DNA of 64,000 nucleotides from assembly GCA_038049695.1 (NCBI GenBank), contig CP142451.1:46449001-46513000 (forward strand). The letters are read 5' to 3'. A program made the translations under genes and the position numbers. The notes under the pieces were generated by a model. That model worked only from the letters and a program-made list of their open reading frames with translations. It was not told the origin of the DNA and searched no databases. Every line of letters begins with the position of its first letter. The first letter of the stretch is position 1. This DNA comes from Cinnamomum chago (taxonomy: Eukaryota; Streptophyta; Magnoliopsida; Laurales; Lauraceae). Positions 23,125 through 34,615 of the stretch are shown piece by piece.

Positions 23125-25324
23125 TGTTAGGAATTTTCTAGATTGCAATTTGATGGATGCATTTCATTCTAGCATCATTTGATTTACACACTTGCATTGG
23201 TTTTAAATAAACTTGAAATCTTGTTTTTATTCATGCATTGCTTTTAAGATTTGTAAAAGTATTGATTTATGCATGATTTGTATTTTCATCTTGGATGCAT
23301 TTGTTTTAGAAAAGAGTTTTCTAGAAATCAAGCAAGCCTTTGTTTTAAAAGTTTTGAATCTTTTTAGGCTTTTTATGTCATGTTTTAAAAACCATTAGAA
23401 TCTTTAAAACATGTTTTCCAAGCTTGATTTAGTTGCCAAAAGGTCCCCCAAAGAAATAACTTTGAAATGACAAAAGTTGGATTTTTTGTCAAAAAGGGAG
23501 GGAGTCCCGGCAGTGTCGCCGGTCGACCGAGAGGCAGGTCTCGGTCGACCGAGACAACTGAAGGCAAAAATTGCCTGGGAGCACCAACGGTCAGAAATAT
23601 GACCGTTGTGTGTTCTCGGTCGACCGAGGCCTGTTTGCCGGTCGACCGAGGACTTGCCGTTGGCAACTTTTTGCTTTAAATATGAGTTCTTTCCCTTGCC
23701 AAAAGTAGGGAATTTTTAACCCCTCATTGAGAGGATTTGAGGCATATCAAAAGGGAAAAGAACCAAGGGATGAAGGGGAAGATTAGGAAAGCTAAAGCTT
23801 GGATTAATGAAGTTAAACCACCAAGTAGGCTCTTCCTTTCTTAATCATATGTTTTCATGCTTTGTTTTATTTTTGGTAAATCATTTCTAGCATGATAAAC
23901 TATGTTTGTGTTGTGTCCTTAACATGTGTTATGTTTTGAGTTGATTTATTGTTTTGGATACAACACCATATGATTCAATTCAAGTAGTACTTAACTTTGG
24001 TAAATCTAAGTAGATCATGTTAATGTAAAAACCTTTGAAATCATATGTAACATGATCCATATACTTGGTTGAATCTTTGGTTGTTGTTTTCCATCATAAG
24101 AAAATCACTTTCAAAACTATCTTATGTTTTGGACTCAACCTCTTTACAAATCATATGTTTTCATGTTTTGTTTTATCATTGGTAAATCTTTGTAACATGT
24201 TAATATATGATATGTTGTATCCTTAGCATATTCTATATTTTGAATAGATCTATTGTTCTGGATACATCACCATTGATTCATCAAAGTAGTACTTTATTGG
24301 TAAATCTAAGTAGATCATGTTAATGAAAGATGTAACATGATTCATATACTTTGTTGAATCTTTGGGTGTTGTTTTTCCATCATAAGAAAATCTCCTTCAA
24401 ATGTATCTTATGTTTTGGATTCAACATCATTACAAATCATATGTGTATTATTGTTTTAATGCTTCACAACTTGCCTTACTTTGATTGGTAAATCATTTTC
24501 AAGTTGTCCTTATAATTACATATGATTTGTCCCCTCTTTTCAATCAAATCTATTTTTATGTTTTGAGCTTCATTGATGATTTGATTGACATCCCTATGCA
24601 TCACATGTTTAGAGCTAATCCATTTCATACAACTTGTGTAACTTTGATATCATTAACAAGTTGTTACTTTTAACATGTGATTGCATTACATCCTCAATCA
24701 TAAATGTTTTTGAGCTAAAACTTTCAAAAGCCTTAGGCTTACATTTATGAGCTTTCATTTTCTAAATGATTGAGGACCACACACACACACTTCATTTGTT
24801 TTCATCTTTGCATTCATAGTGTGAGTGTGTATTAGAATTTCACTTCCATATCCGCCTATTTAAGAGGCAATGTAATGAGCTTAATAGAATCTCCATCAAG
24901 TGTATTAAAGACACTAAATTAGAGAGATAACCAACCTTATGGTTGAAGAGGTTATTGCTTAGCCTATAAAAGCATATTGTATAGGTTGATGTTAAGCCTT
25001 GAAAAACATCAATGTAAAGGTTATTGCTTAGCCTTGGAAAGCATATTGTAAAGGTTATTGCTTAGCCTATTGAAAAGCATAAATAGTGGAAATCCGGTGG
25101 GGTGTTGGATCACAAGCCGGTAGTGGATGTAGGCATTGAGGCCGAACCACTATAAATACTTGTGTGATGGTGCTTGCTTTGTGGTGATTGCTTATATTAG
25201 CTTCCGCATATTGTTTGATAATCATCACTTGTGACTAGTTTGTTTTAAAGAAGTTAAAATTGGTCATAAAAGAAGCTCACCCTATTCACCCCCCCTCTAG
25301 GGTTCGGATCCCCATGGACTTTCA
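23125..25324 (+). repeat. 3' LTR of NA-2
   Basis: 2200 bp, nearly identical to 17583-19781. The duplicated short frames at 17671/23213 and 18942/24485 follow from this identity and are not genes. Confidence 0.93.
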
Positions 25325-25849
25325 ATGGGTTCCCCTTATAAACAAATGAGGTTTGGGTCCCACAACTTAAAGAACTTGGGTGGCTGAAATCATCTAATTC
25401 GGGACCTCGGATGGGTTCGACGAAGAAGGAAGAAATGATCGTCGAAATATCTAGTTTCCAAAAAGTATATGTTTCGCGGGTTTCGGGAATATCAAGTTTT
25501 GGGTACAGATTTGGTGTGCAATGACTGTTTTGCCCTCAAGGCCAAGAAATCGGGTTTCGGGTTCTCAAATGGATATGGGATCGACATGAAAGTTGTAGGA
25601 TTCCTTAAGATGAATGCAACGGGCCAAAAACACAATACGAAACAAATCGGGAAAATCTCACAAGTAAAAGCAAAGCCGAAAAGGGAACCCCCAAAGGGCC
25701 CCACAAGCTACCAAAGCACTCAAAAGCCCAAAACTAAAAGAAAACCCATTCTAGCTCACAACTCAACCCAACAAAACTAATCCCACTAAAAGAACTAATC
25801 CACAAATAAAACAACACTAATCCAAGAAATTTGGGGTCGGGTTCTCACA

Positions 25850-26997
25850 TTAGGCTCAAATGATAATAAAACAAAAGATTTTACTATAAAGCACATAAAC
25901 AATCATCAATTTGCATTAATGAAAATATATACCAAGTTAGGCACAAACATGCAAATCAATGAAACCATATCCAACCAAGCAATGTAAGACATCAAAATCA
26001 ATTTGCATAAAGAATGTAACTAAATGAGCAAAGATGCAAATTGTTTGTAAAAACTATTTCCTTCCAAATGATATAGTTGTAATTAAGCACAAGGAAATAA
26101 ATTCAAGGAAAATGCTTCTATAAATACAACCAATAAAGCTTAGAACATTTTCCAAAGTTTTTCAAATCACTTCAATATTTGAAATTCCAACAAAGAATCA
26201 TTTATAGAATTATGAACAAGTGAATTTGAAAAACAAGAAGTGTACTATTGTAAATTTTCAATTTGTATTTTAAAAAAAAAGGACAATAGACACTCACATA
26301 ATTTCCATACTAAGAGATATAACTTGAAAATCAATGGAAAACTTAAATTGCTTCAAATCATTTGATTTACAAAAAAGATCTAACTATGACATTCATCAAA
26401 TGATTTTCCAACATCAATTAATCATAAAAAATCTAGATACGAAAGCTTTTGTAATCACAATCAATTGATCATGAATAGATATGCACTACAAGAGATATAA
26501 CTATATGAACAAAATGCACATCCATCAAGAAAATATTGCAATCAAAGGATTTTGAAAACAATGAGATATAACTTAAAAATTCATGAAGACAAAATCAAAT
26601 GATCAAAAAGAAACATTGCATTTTAAAAGATGTGACTATAAAGAAACAAAATGCAAATGTATCATGACCAACAAAAAGATTTAACTATAAATGATAGGTT
26701 GGTCTAGAGACGATCAAGGCCTTAAGGTTAATCTAAATGTATACCAATGAAGATTCACCTAAGGTCTTGATAAGGATGTCCATGAGAGTTCACTTGAGGA
26801 CTCACCAACTCTTGGAGATATAACTTGAAAAGGTCTTAGAGTAGTGCAATGATACTATGGGAAAATTTCATTTTCGATCATAGTGGAAATCATTAAAAAG
26901 ATATGCAATAAAACACAACACTAGGGTTCTAATCTAGAAAGGATCAACTCCGGGTTGTTAAGCCCTTAAAATGGAGTAACCTCTCTCTGATACCAAT
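25850..26997 (-). other. NA-1 internal region, PBS-proximal part, with PBS
   Basis: After the TTAGG TSD copy of Unit D the NA-1 interior resumes, still non-coding with the GATATAACT motif. It ends at the PBS (plus TCTGATACCAATTGA, sense TTGGTATCAGA, near 26985-26997) next to the 5' LTR. Confidence 0.75.
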
Positions 26998-28905
26998 TGA
27001 AAGTCCGGGGATCCGAACCCTAGAGGGGGGTGGGGTGAATATGGTGAGCTCCAATTATGACCAATTAAGACAAATTTTAACTTCTTTAAATTAAACTAGT
27101 CAGAAGTGATGATTATCAAACAAAATGGGAAGCTTAATAAAAACAATCACCACAAAGCAAGCACCATCACATAAGGATTTATAGTGGTTCGGCCTCAATG
27201 CCTACATCCACTACCGGCTTGTGATCCAACACCCCACCGGATTTCCACTATTTATGCTTTTCAATAGGCTAAGCAATAACCTTTACAATATGCTTTTCAA
27301 GGCTAAGCAATAACCTCTACAATGATGTTTTTCAAGGCTTAACATCAACCTATTACATTATGCTTTTCTTAGGCTAAGCAATAACCTCTTCAACCAAAGG
27401 TTGGTTATCTCTCTCTAATTAGTGTCTATAATACACTTGATGGAGATACAATTTATAGCTCATTACAATGCCTCTTAATTAGGCGGATATGGAAGTGGAA
27501 AACTAATTCATACACACACACACACACTATGAATGCAAAGATGAATGCTCAATGTGTATGTATGATGTCCTCAATCATTTTTAAAATGAAAGCTCATAAA
27601 TGTATGCCTAAGGCTTTTGAAAGTTTTAGCTCATAAAACATTTATGATTGAGGAAAGAATGCAAGTCACATGTTAAAAATAACTTGTAAAAGATATACAT
27701 TTGTATCCTAAACAAGTTGTGAAAAATCTAAGCACAAAACATGTGATGCATAGGGATGTCAATCAAATCAACAATGTCGCTCATAAAACATAAACATAGA
27801 TTTGATTGAAAATAGGGGACAAATCATATGTACTTATAAAATCAACTTGAATATGATATACCTATCAAAGAAAAACAAGTTATGAAACTTTAAAACAAAG
27901 TTACATATGATTTGTAAAGATGTTGAATCCAAAACATAAGATATATTTGAAAGTGATTTTCTTATGATGAAAAACAACAACCATGGATTCAACCAAGTAT
28001 AGGAATCATGTTACATATAATTTCAAAGATTCTTTCATTAACATGATCTACTTAGATTTACCAATTAAAGTACTACTTGGATTAAATCAAGGTGATGCAT
28101 CCAAAACAATAGATCAATTCAAAACATAAACATGTTAAGGACACAACAAAACATAGTTTATCATGCTAGAAAATATTTACCAATAATAAAGCAAAGCACG
28201 ACAACATATGGTTAAGGAAAGTAAAGCTTACTTAGAGATTTAACTTCATTAATCCAAGCTTTAGCTCTCCTAATGATCCCCTTCATCCCTTAGTTCATTT
28301 CCCTTTGATTTGCCTCAAAACCTCTCAAAGAAGGTCTAAAAATCCTCAACTTTTGGCAAAGGAATGAACTAGTATTTATAGCCAAAACAGCCCAACGGCT
28401 AGTCCCCGGTCGACCTGGCCCTTCCCCGGTCGACCTGGCCTTCACAACGGCTATAAACTGCCATTTTATAGGAGCCCCAACGGCACTATCCCGGTCCCGG
28501 TCGACCGAGCCCACTGCGGGTCGACCTGGGCTTGGGGACCAAAATCCCTAAATTGCATATTTTCAAAGTATTTTTATATGAGGACTTTTGGGCCACTGAA
28601 CCAAGCATGGAATCATGTTTTAAATCACACTAAGAGGGTTAAAAACATGAAACACAAAAAACCTAAAAAGATTTGAAAGATTTAAACCATAGGCTTGCTT
28701 GATTTCCAAAACTTATTTTTCAAAAACAAATGCATCCAAGATTAAAAGCAAAACATTCATAAATCAATACTTTTACAAATCTTAAAAACAATGCATGTAT
28801 AAATCAAGATTTCAAGTTTTTCTAAATCAATGCATATGTGTGTAAATCAAATGATGCTAGAAAGATAATGCATCCATCAAATTGCAATACACAAAATTCC
28901 TAACA
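26998..28905 (-). repeat. 5' LTR of NA-1
   Basis: 1908 bp, TGAAAGTCC to CCTAACA, aligned along its length to 10088-11981. It carries a duplicated GGTCGACCTGGCC unit (28406-28440) and an inverted palindrome segment (28498-28526) not seen in the other LTR. Confidence 0.9.
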
Positions 28906-28910
28906 CGCAC

Positions 28911-31040
28911 GACAAGCACGATATACATAATATAATCACGACACGATTCCCACATATATGGGGATTCCGGCCACGGAACCGGACACGCACGATGTGTAAT
29001 AAAATACACGACTAGTCTGCAGACAGTCCACATGTTTAAGGACCCCCAGACAGTGGATCAAGCTGAAAGGGCAGTCCAAGCTCAGTGGTGTTCACTTAAA
29101 TTCATGAATGCACAAAACACGGCGAAACACATCTTAAACCAAATCAAGTTTGAAGGGGGAAATCACTTATCAGAACTAAACAAGACACGGCTAGCAAGAG
29201 GCATAAGTATATATATGCAAAACACGTTTAAGAAGTGACCCCATTTTTATCCTTGAAACCATTTTCAAACGAGCTTATACTTAACTTTAAAACGAGTACA
29301 CGATAATACTTGTTGCATCAAAACTAAAGTTCAGAAGCAAAGTCTATCAAGCGTATGTAAGGACCTTTGGTTGACCCTTGTGTAATTAAAACCCAAATGT
29401 TGAAATTGTAAAGAGAAATGGGTGCCCCCAAAGTTAAAGACATCTCAGGTTTCAATCACACAATGTCAAGCTAAAAGCCCCATAACATATTCTAGTTTTT
29501 CATCCTTGCAGAAATCCTTCTAAAACAACTCATCTTGAGATTTCGATTACCTCTCGGTCACCCGTCGGTCGACCGAGACAGGGTATGTTGGTTAGCCAAC
29601 AGTTGACCGACAAATTTTTCAAGAAAACCCCAGCTCTAGGGAAAAGGAACCGAACTGATTTCGGTTGGCTGTTGATCGACCGAGGTGAGAAACGTCGGTT
29701 AGCCAACAGTTGACAGAAATCTTCCTGACGAAATGTAGGTCTCGGGAAAAGGAGCCGACTGAGTTCGGTTGGTTGTCGGTCGACAGAAATGGGAATTTCG
29801 GTTAACCGACAGCTGACCGACACTGCGCGGCCAGTGCATTTCAAGTCAGATTTTTACATTTCTTCTTCTCTTCTTCTTATTTCTCCTTCAACCTGCACTT
29901 CCTTGAGCTTACAAGCTCTCCAAGGGATAAAACACACATATTCAAGCACAATTTAAAGCATCTCATTCCCATTCTCCAATCTAAAACAAAATCCCCAAAA
30001 TTTCCAATGAAATAAAGAAAATGAAAAGAAAACAAACCAAATGCACACATGCTAACATCCATCCTAGATTGTTTACTTGCCTTAGTCCAAGATGTCACAA
30101 ACCTTCTTCAAGCATTTCCACTCAAGCTAAGGCAAAGGCTACAAAAACCCCATGAAAACCATTCAAAACTCACTCCAACTTGAAAACAAGAAACCCATTT
30201 TCACAAAAGGGTTTGTAAACATGAAAAACAAGATCTTTAGGAACCAAAAAGGCTTCATTAAAAAGATGGGTTGGAGCTCTTACCTAGAGATGCACAAACA
30301 AGAGAGAAGGAAGAAAATGGAGATCTTACCCAACTAGAAACTTCAAGAAACTTGTATCAATGGAAAGCTTGGGATGAGAGGAAGAAGATGATGGTCTTGG
30401 AATTTCATTTGGAGTCTTCTAGCTTGTGCATTCAAGAGAAATGGAGTGGAAGGAGAAAGGGCTTTCTCTTCTTGGTGCTCTAGGGTTAGGGTTTGGGAAT
30501 GAAAAGAGGGAAGGAGGAAGAGTTGACTTAAAAACCCTAGCAAAGGGGCCCCAATGAGCCTAAACCTTGCATTGACAAAAACATGATCTTGCGGGGCTCG
30601 AATGAATTTGACGAAGAAGAATAAAACTATCCTCGAAATATCTAGTTTCCAAAAAGCATATTTTTGACATGGGTTTGAGATTTTGAAATTTGTGTCCAGA
30701 TTTGTGTATAAAAGACAATCTTACCCTTTTTGGGCAAAAACTTGGGTTTTGGGCTTCAAACACGAATGGGCTGAAACCGAAAGTTGTAACAAATAATAAA
30801 ATCATCGAGTGAAATCAAAATCACAATTAAAAATGGAAACCAATACGATCCTCCCAAACTTACACATGCACTCAGGCCTTCCTGAGCGTGTCTGACTAAT
30901 AGTAAACGTTCTCAAAATTCCCAAAGCTATATCCAGGACTAAATCCAATTATATTCTAACCCAACGGTAACTAAACCCACTTAGGACTAGACACATACTA
31001 ATCACACACTAATCGAATTAGTCTGGGTCGGGGTCTAACA
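28911..31040 (-). other. Unit B, 5' part in sense
   Basis: Remainder of Unit B. It holds a palindrome array at 29565-29822 (CGGTCGACCG, GTTGATCGACC, TGTCGGTCGACAG, CGGTTAACCG) and a donor GTAAG at 30283. The sense 5' end is TGTTAGACCCCGACCC at 31040. The minus-strand frame at 30343-30543 is in the exon-1 region but has no counterpart kept open in other units. Confidence 0.6.
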
Positions 31041-31045
31041 GTTCT

Positions 31046-31777
31046 TATAAAATAGTTTAATTGAGACCAATTTAAAATCTAGTAGTAATAGGAAACCATA
31101 TCTTTACTACTATACCATTCCAAACATTATTAAACAGGCTTAATATCATATTTAGCAAGTAATGATAATAATAGACATCCAAGCACAAAAATGAATAACA
31201 ACCAGCAAAAGAGGCCTAGGTATCATGGTCAAGTAGGATCCTTTTGTCTTCATGATTGCCACTTCTTTAAAACATGCGCTTCGCAAAGGGGGTCCGGGGA
31301 TATCCCCCGGCGGGGGTCGACCAGAAATTTTTTATGAAGTTCTTCCTTCGAAATCGAACTTCTGCCTTCAGAACCTGTGCCCTTTCTTAAGAAATTACAT
31401 TGAATCCTAAGCCTCCTGACGAATAGAGTTCACATGAAATCTCAATATAATAACATCAACATGAAAAATTACATTGAATCCTAAGCCTCCTTACGAACGA
31501 AGTTCACATGCTATGTCAATATAATTACATCACCATAAAAATTGTAAAAGACGTAAAACAATAACCACAAATTTGATTCATGGGATCCATTCACATAACA
31601 TACACACATGGTGACCATGATAGCCAGATCAGTTGCTATAAAGCAAAAGGTTAGATAGTTCGCTGTAAAATAAGGGTTACTTACAGCAAAAGCATATCAT
31701 GTTTTCTTACAGCAACCTATAATCTTACTATGTTTTCTTCAATCCACAAGCAGTATCAAGATTGGCTTTGATACCAT
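31046..31777 (-). other. Copia-1 leader with primer site
   Basis: Leader of Copia-1 between its 5' LTR and the Unit B insertion. At 31761-31777 the minus strand reads ATGGTATCAAAGCCAA, an iMet PBS with one change (GAG to AAG). Confidence 0.8.
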
Positions 31778-33031
31778 TGTTAGAATAGGGCAGCAGCCAG
31801 GAACCCTAGATATTACGTACAGATCACCGCGGAAATAACTATAAAGGAATATGATTAAAAACCATACCTGCGAGATCACTCTGATTTGATCTCGGTCTTA
31901 CAGCAACCCGAAAATCACAAGATCTTCTATAGTATTCCTCTATGCTTGAACTCGCACCAGGGTGTGGGCCTCTTCTGCGAATTCTCTTTGCTCTCCAAAA
32001 CGAGATTTCTCTTGTTGTTTAACGTAGAGAGCAATAGCGCATATTTATAGGCTATGATAGGGACGTTAAGAAGGAAATAAGGATAAGCTTCTTATGGAAA
32101 CAGGAAACCCTAATTCAACCCAAATTAAAATCCTAGTTCCATAAATTACAATTTAGTCCACTAAAGAATCATAATTGCACTCTTGTCCTTATTCTCAAAA
32201 TAATATTTTGAGCTTCTTGTTATTAAATGCTTATTAATCTCCCCACGTTAAGATTTTAGATATCCATCGATTAAATAATTACTAACATATATATATTTAA
32301 TCGATATCTTTAAAATTCCTGGAGACCTTACACTTAACTTATTTGATTTGTCGGACACAAAGTCCACTTACAGGGTTTGACAAAATCAAAACTTAAAATC
32401 TTCATCAAGGGGATATCATCAATCCCTATTACAGGACGTGGATTCCATTAATAAACTAATATGCACCATACACATAGTGTAGTCATCCAATTTACTGAGA
32501 TTATTGACCCATAAAAGATCTTACTCCTTCGTAAATCAAAATGCCAAACACTAAAAGTATGTGTCTATTATTTATGTCGGGATTAAAAGTATAAGCACTC
32601 ATAATAACAATTTGGATGTTAATCATCTTATTTAGTCAGTATAAAGACAATAACCCCAAAAAGGGTTCTGTTCAATACACACAAAGCGTACTAGCATAAT
32701 AAGTCAAAACCATACCATTTCCCACAGCCAAGACAAGCTTACTGAAACATCATGCTACAATCGTACTAATGGTGTGTCCAAATCCATCTAAATTATGAAC
32801 AACAACTTATATTCTATAAGAACCGACAAATAAGTCTTCCGTGTATAAGTAGAACTCTACACACCAACTTGTCTACTTTATAGAATAAAAGACGCACACA
32901 TGCATAATAATTAACAATGCAACCATTTGCCCATACAAAATCTCAGTTAGATGAGAATATAAAATATACTAATAAGTGAATCAGTCAAAGACAAATACAT
33001 AAAAGTTTGTTTTTAGTATAAATTCCCAACA
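31778..33031 (-). repeat. 5' LTR of Copia-1
   Basis: 1254 bp, TGTTAG to CCCAACA. In sense the TATA-like CCTATAAATAT falls at 32041-32051. It shows many differences from the 3' LTR at 435-1663, including a 15-20 bp insertion near 32510. Confidence 0.92.
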
Positions 33032-33130
33032 AACAGGAGGTTCCATTTCCTTGCAAGTTGTTGGTGAATTGAATGTAGAAAAGGAGGAAGAGAATTCAGT
33101 TTCAGTTCTAAAACTGGAATTCGTCCTAGG

Positions 33131-33228
33131 TTCGATCGATCTGGCATGACAGGCCAATCGATCGGACAGGTCCTGACTAGGACGTGTTTTCTGTCAGATC
33201 AATATGACCTGAAGGCCGATCGATTGGA
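33131..33228. repeat. TCGA palindrome sites of Unit A
   Basis: Degenerate sites TTCGATCGAT, CCAATCGATCGG and CCGATCGATTGG, the same core as in Unit D. It lies in the putative intron of Unit A. Confidence 0.6.
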
Positions 33229-34140
33229 GGACTCCGGTTGAGTCCGGTTTGGAGTTGGTTCTATTTGAATCAAGGTATCTTCCTATGAGCATAGATGGTC
33301 AATAAATTAGTCTTGGGACTAATTATAACATAATCTAGGATTAGTAAGATATATGGAAAATAAAAGAAAAGAATGTTAATGGGTTTAGCTATGATTCAAT
33401 AGTGCGTTAATTATTTAATTGCTGTAGCTGAACCGTCATAGGTGTTAATGAAGGGGACTCTAATGCACATTAAATCTAATGTGATGTTCATAAAAAATAA
33501 CACGTGCACTAGATAACCAAGTGTTACACCTGAATGAAGGGTTCTGAATCATGAAGAGCTTGAGTATAGAAAGTGAATTGAATATATTTATTGATTTAAT
33601 TCTTGAGTCTGGCACTAAATAGTAATTATCTAAGCTCGCTATTGAGCTGAAATGAAATGATAAAATGAAATGAAATAAATTATGGAAATGAATAATTAAT
33701 GAACAATCCTACTGCAGTAGAAGCACTGGGGTGTTCCGGAGATCCGTGGTGATGCCAATGATCTCTGAACAAGACACTGGCAGATCCCACACATTAAGGA
33801 CTGAAAAGTCACTCAAATGATGAGCCACCTAATAATGAGTATTCACTGTAAATCAATGAAATGAATGAATATGAATGAATGAGCATGAATGAATGCTTCC
33901 TCTTGGAAGAACTGAATTGAAATGATACTATTGTAGTTGCCAAATTAGTATTGATTATTATTTGATTCCAAATGTACAAGTTATTATATTGATTAGAATT
34001 GTCTATAACTGATAAGTTGATTATGGAATTGTTTAATTGTTAAATTAAAAAAATTATTATGAAAAATAGCATGTACTACCATAGATCGTGCATACATTGT
34101 TAAACCGTCGTGTTCACAGTGTTATTGATGACATTACAAG

Positions 34141-34231
34141 CCTAGTTGCTCGTGCCGGTCCTACAGAAGCCGCGCTGTCTGAGGAGGAGGACAATCCGAT
34201 ACCTCCAGGAGGTCTAATTGAATGGACATGA
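34141..34231 (+). other. Unit A putative terminal exon
   Basis: The frame contains LSEEEDNPIPPGGLIEW, one more residue, then TGA. It resembles the acidic EW-ending peptides of Units B, C and E and sits at the same distance from the unit end. The acceptor is unclear: AG at 34119 or 34140 are candidates, and neither gives the exact 92-nt length. Confidence 0.35.
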
Positions 34232-34615
34232 TCTTGAGTGCGAAATTGGATTGGAACATTTTGAGAAATAATTAGGATGAACTCTATCTGAAAATTTTGA
34301 AAATACTTTTGTATATGTGTTTTGCAATTGTGAATAGTGTCACCTGCATTGTATCTGAATATGCAGTGGTTGACTTATTTAGGAAATATAATGTGTATAT
34401 TGACTTTACTTTTATGTAAAGAACTTGTACGATTTTAATAGTTGTCAATGTATATATATATTCCATAAAATGTACATTTGACAGGTATTGATGTATGTTT
34501 ATCCCTTGTGGATTCCGTTTTAAATTCAGTTAATTCGGAGTTTATGGGAGTAAGTATGGACAACGCGACCCGGGATTTGTTCGGACTAATAAGATCTCGA
34601 GCCCGGGTCGTGACA

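Larger units (their letters stand above)
17583..25324 (+). mobile_element. NA-2: young non-autonomous LTR element
   Basis: Plus-strand element of 7742 bp with a perfect TSD ATGGG (17578-17582 and 25325-25329). LTRs are 17583-19781 and 23125-25324. I count only three differences between them (one 1-bp indel near 17950, substitutions near 18114 and 18185), so insertion was recent. The 3.34-kb interior has no gag or pol frame. The PBS (TTGGTATCAGAGC) and PPT (GCAAAGGGGGAGAT) are clean, as expected of an element moved in trans. It landed a few bases downstream, in sense, of the TATA-like box of Unit D. It is the same family as NA-1, in opposite orientation. Confidence 0.93.
13900..25849 (-). mobile_element. 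Unit D: LTR-like unit split by NA-2
   Basis: The ends are TGTCACGCCC (13900) and GGGTTCTCACA (25849), with a perfect TSD TTAGG (13895-13899 and 25850-25854). Own length is about 4.2 kb (13900-17582 and 25330-25849). It is longer than its relatives because of a roughly 90-bp tandem array and a 130-bp duplication. In sense (minus) it keeps the TATA (25334-25343), donor GTAAGT at 17340, palindrome array (16602-16733) and acceptor block TTTTGGTACTCAG ending at 14387. The terminal exon is 5 nt shorter (14300-14386) and has an early in-frame stop, so its peptide is lost. Confidence 0.82.
10088..28905 (-). mobile_element. NA-1: non-autonomous LTR element, LARD-like
   Basis: Minus-strand element with LTRs 10088-11981 and 26998-28905. 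Flanks are GGCAC (10083-10087) and CGCAC (28906-28910), a TSD with one mismatch. Own length is about 6.86 kb after removing Unit D; the internal part is about 3.06 kb with no recognisable gag or pol. The PPT GCAAAGGGGGAGAT and the PBS TTGGTATCAGAGA are clear, so it can in principle be replicated by enzymes supplied in trans. LTRs and interior are homologous to NA-2. The LTR copies show several substitutions, an internal duplication and a micro-inversion, so this copy is clearly older than NA-2. Confidence 0.87.
6298..31040 (-). mobile_element. Unit B: LTR-like unit inside the Copia-1 leader
   Basis: The ends are TGCCGCGACC (6298) and GGGGTCTAACA (31040), with a perfect TSD GTTCT (6293-6297 and 31041-31045). 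Own sequence is about 2.85 kb: 6298-6972, 10043-10087 and 28911-31040. The rest is Unit C and NA-1. Sense is read on the minus strand. There is a donor GTAAG at about 30283, a palindrome array at 29565-29822, an acceptor CAG at 6765, and a 92-nt exon-like segment at 6673-6764. The TATA region (about 30523-30533, GTTTTTAAGTC on the minus strand) is diverged. There is no internal PBS, PPT or second LTR, so it is formally a solo LTR. Confidence 0.82.
435..33031 (-). mobile_element. Copia-1: Ty1/copia element expanded by nested insertions
   Basis: A minus-strand copia element. Its 3' LTR is 435-1663 and its 5' LTR 31778-33031, both TG...CA. Flanking pentamers are ACCAG (430-434) and AACAG (33032-33036), a TSD with one mismatch. 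A polypurine tract touches the 3' LTR and an iMet-type primer site touches the 5' LTR. Removing the 24.7-kb Unit B insertion leaves about 7.85 kb, a normal copia size. The polyprotein (1679-5751) is full of stops and frameshifts, and the LTRs differ by many substitutions and indels (1229 against 1254 bp). It is therefore an old, dead copy and among the oldest layers of the nest. Confidence 0.9.
1..34615 (+). mobile_element. Unit A: LTR-like unit, left end outside window, interrupted by Copia-1
   Basis: The right terminus is at 34615 (GGGTCGTGACA), the same terminal sequence that Units B-E show in the opposite orientation. Its own sequence is 1-434 plus 33037-34615; the rest is the nested Copia-1. 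A GT donor (CAA/GTAAGT) lies at about 95/96. A TCGA palindrome array lies at 33131-33228, and the AACCGTCGTG block seen in the other units is at 34103-34112. A short reading frame rich in E, ending in EW and a stop, follows at 34141-34231. The left end and TSD lie outside the window, so intactness cannot be judged. Termini and size suggest an LTR of a Del/Tekay-like gypsy family, but no coding region supports that. Confidence 0.6.
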
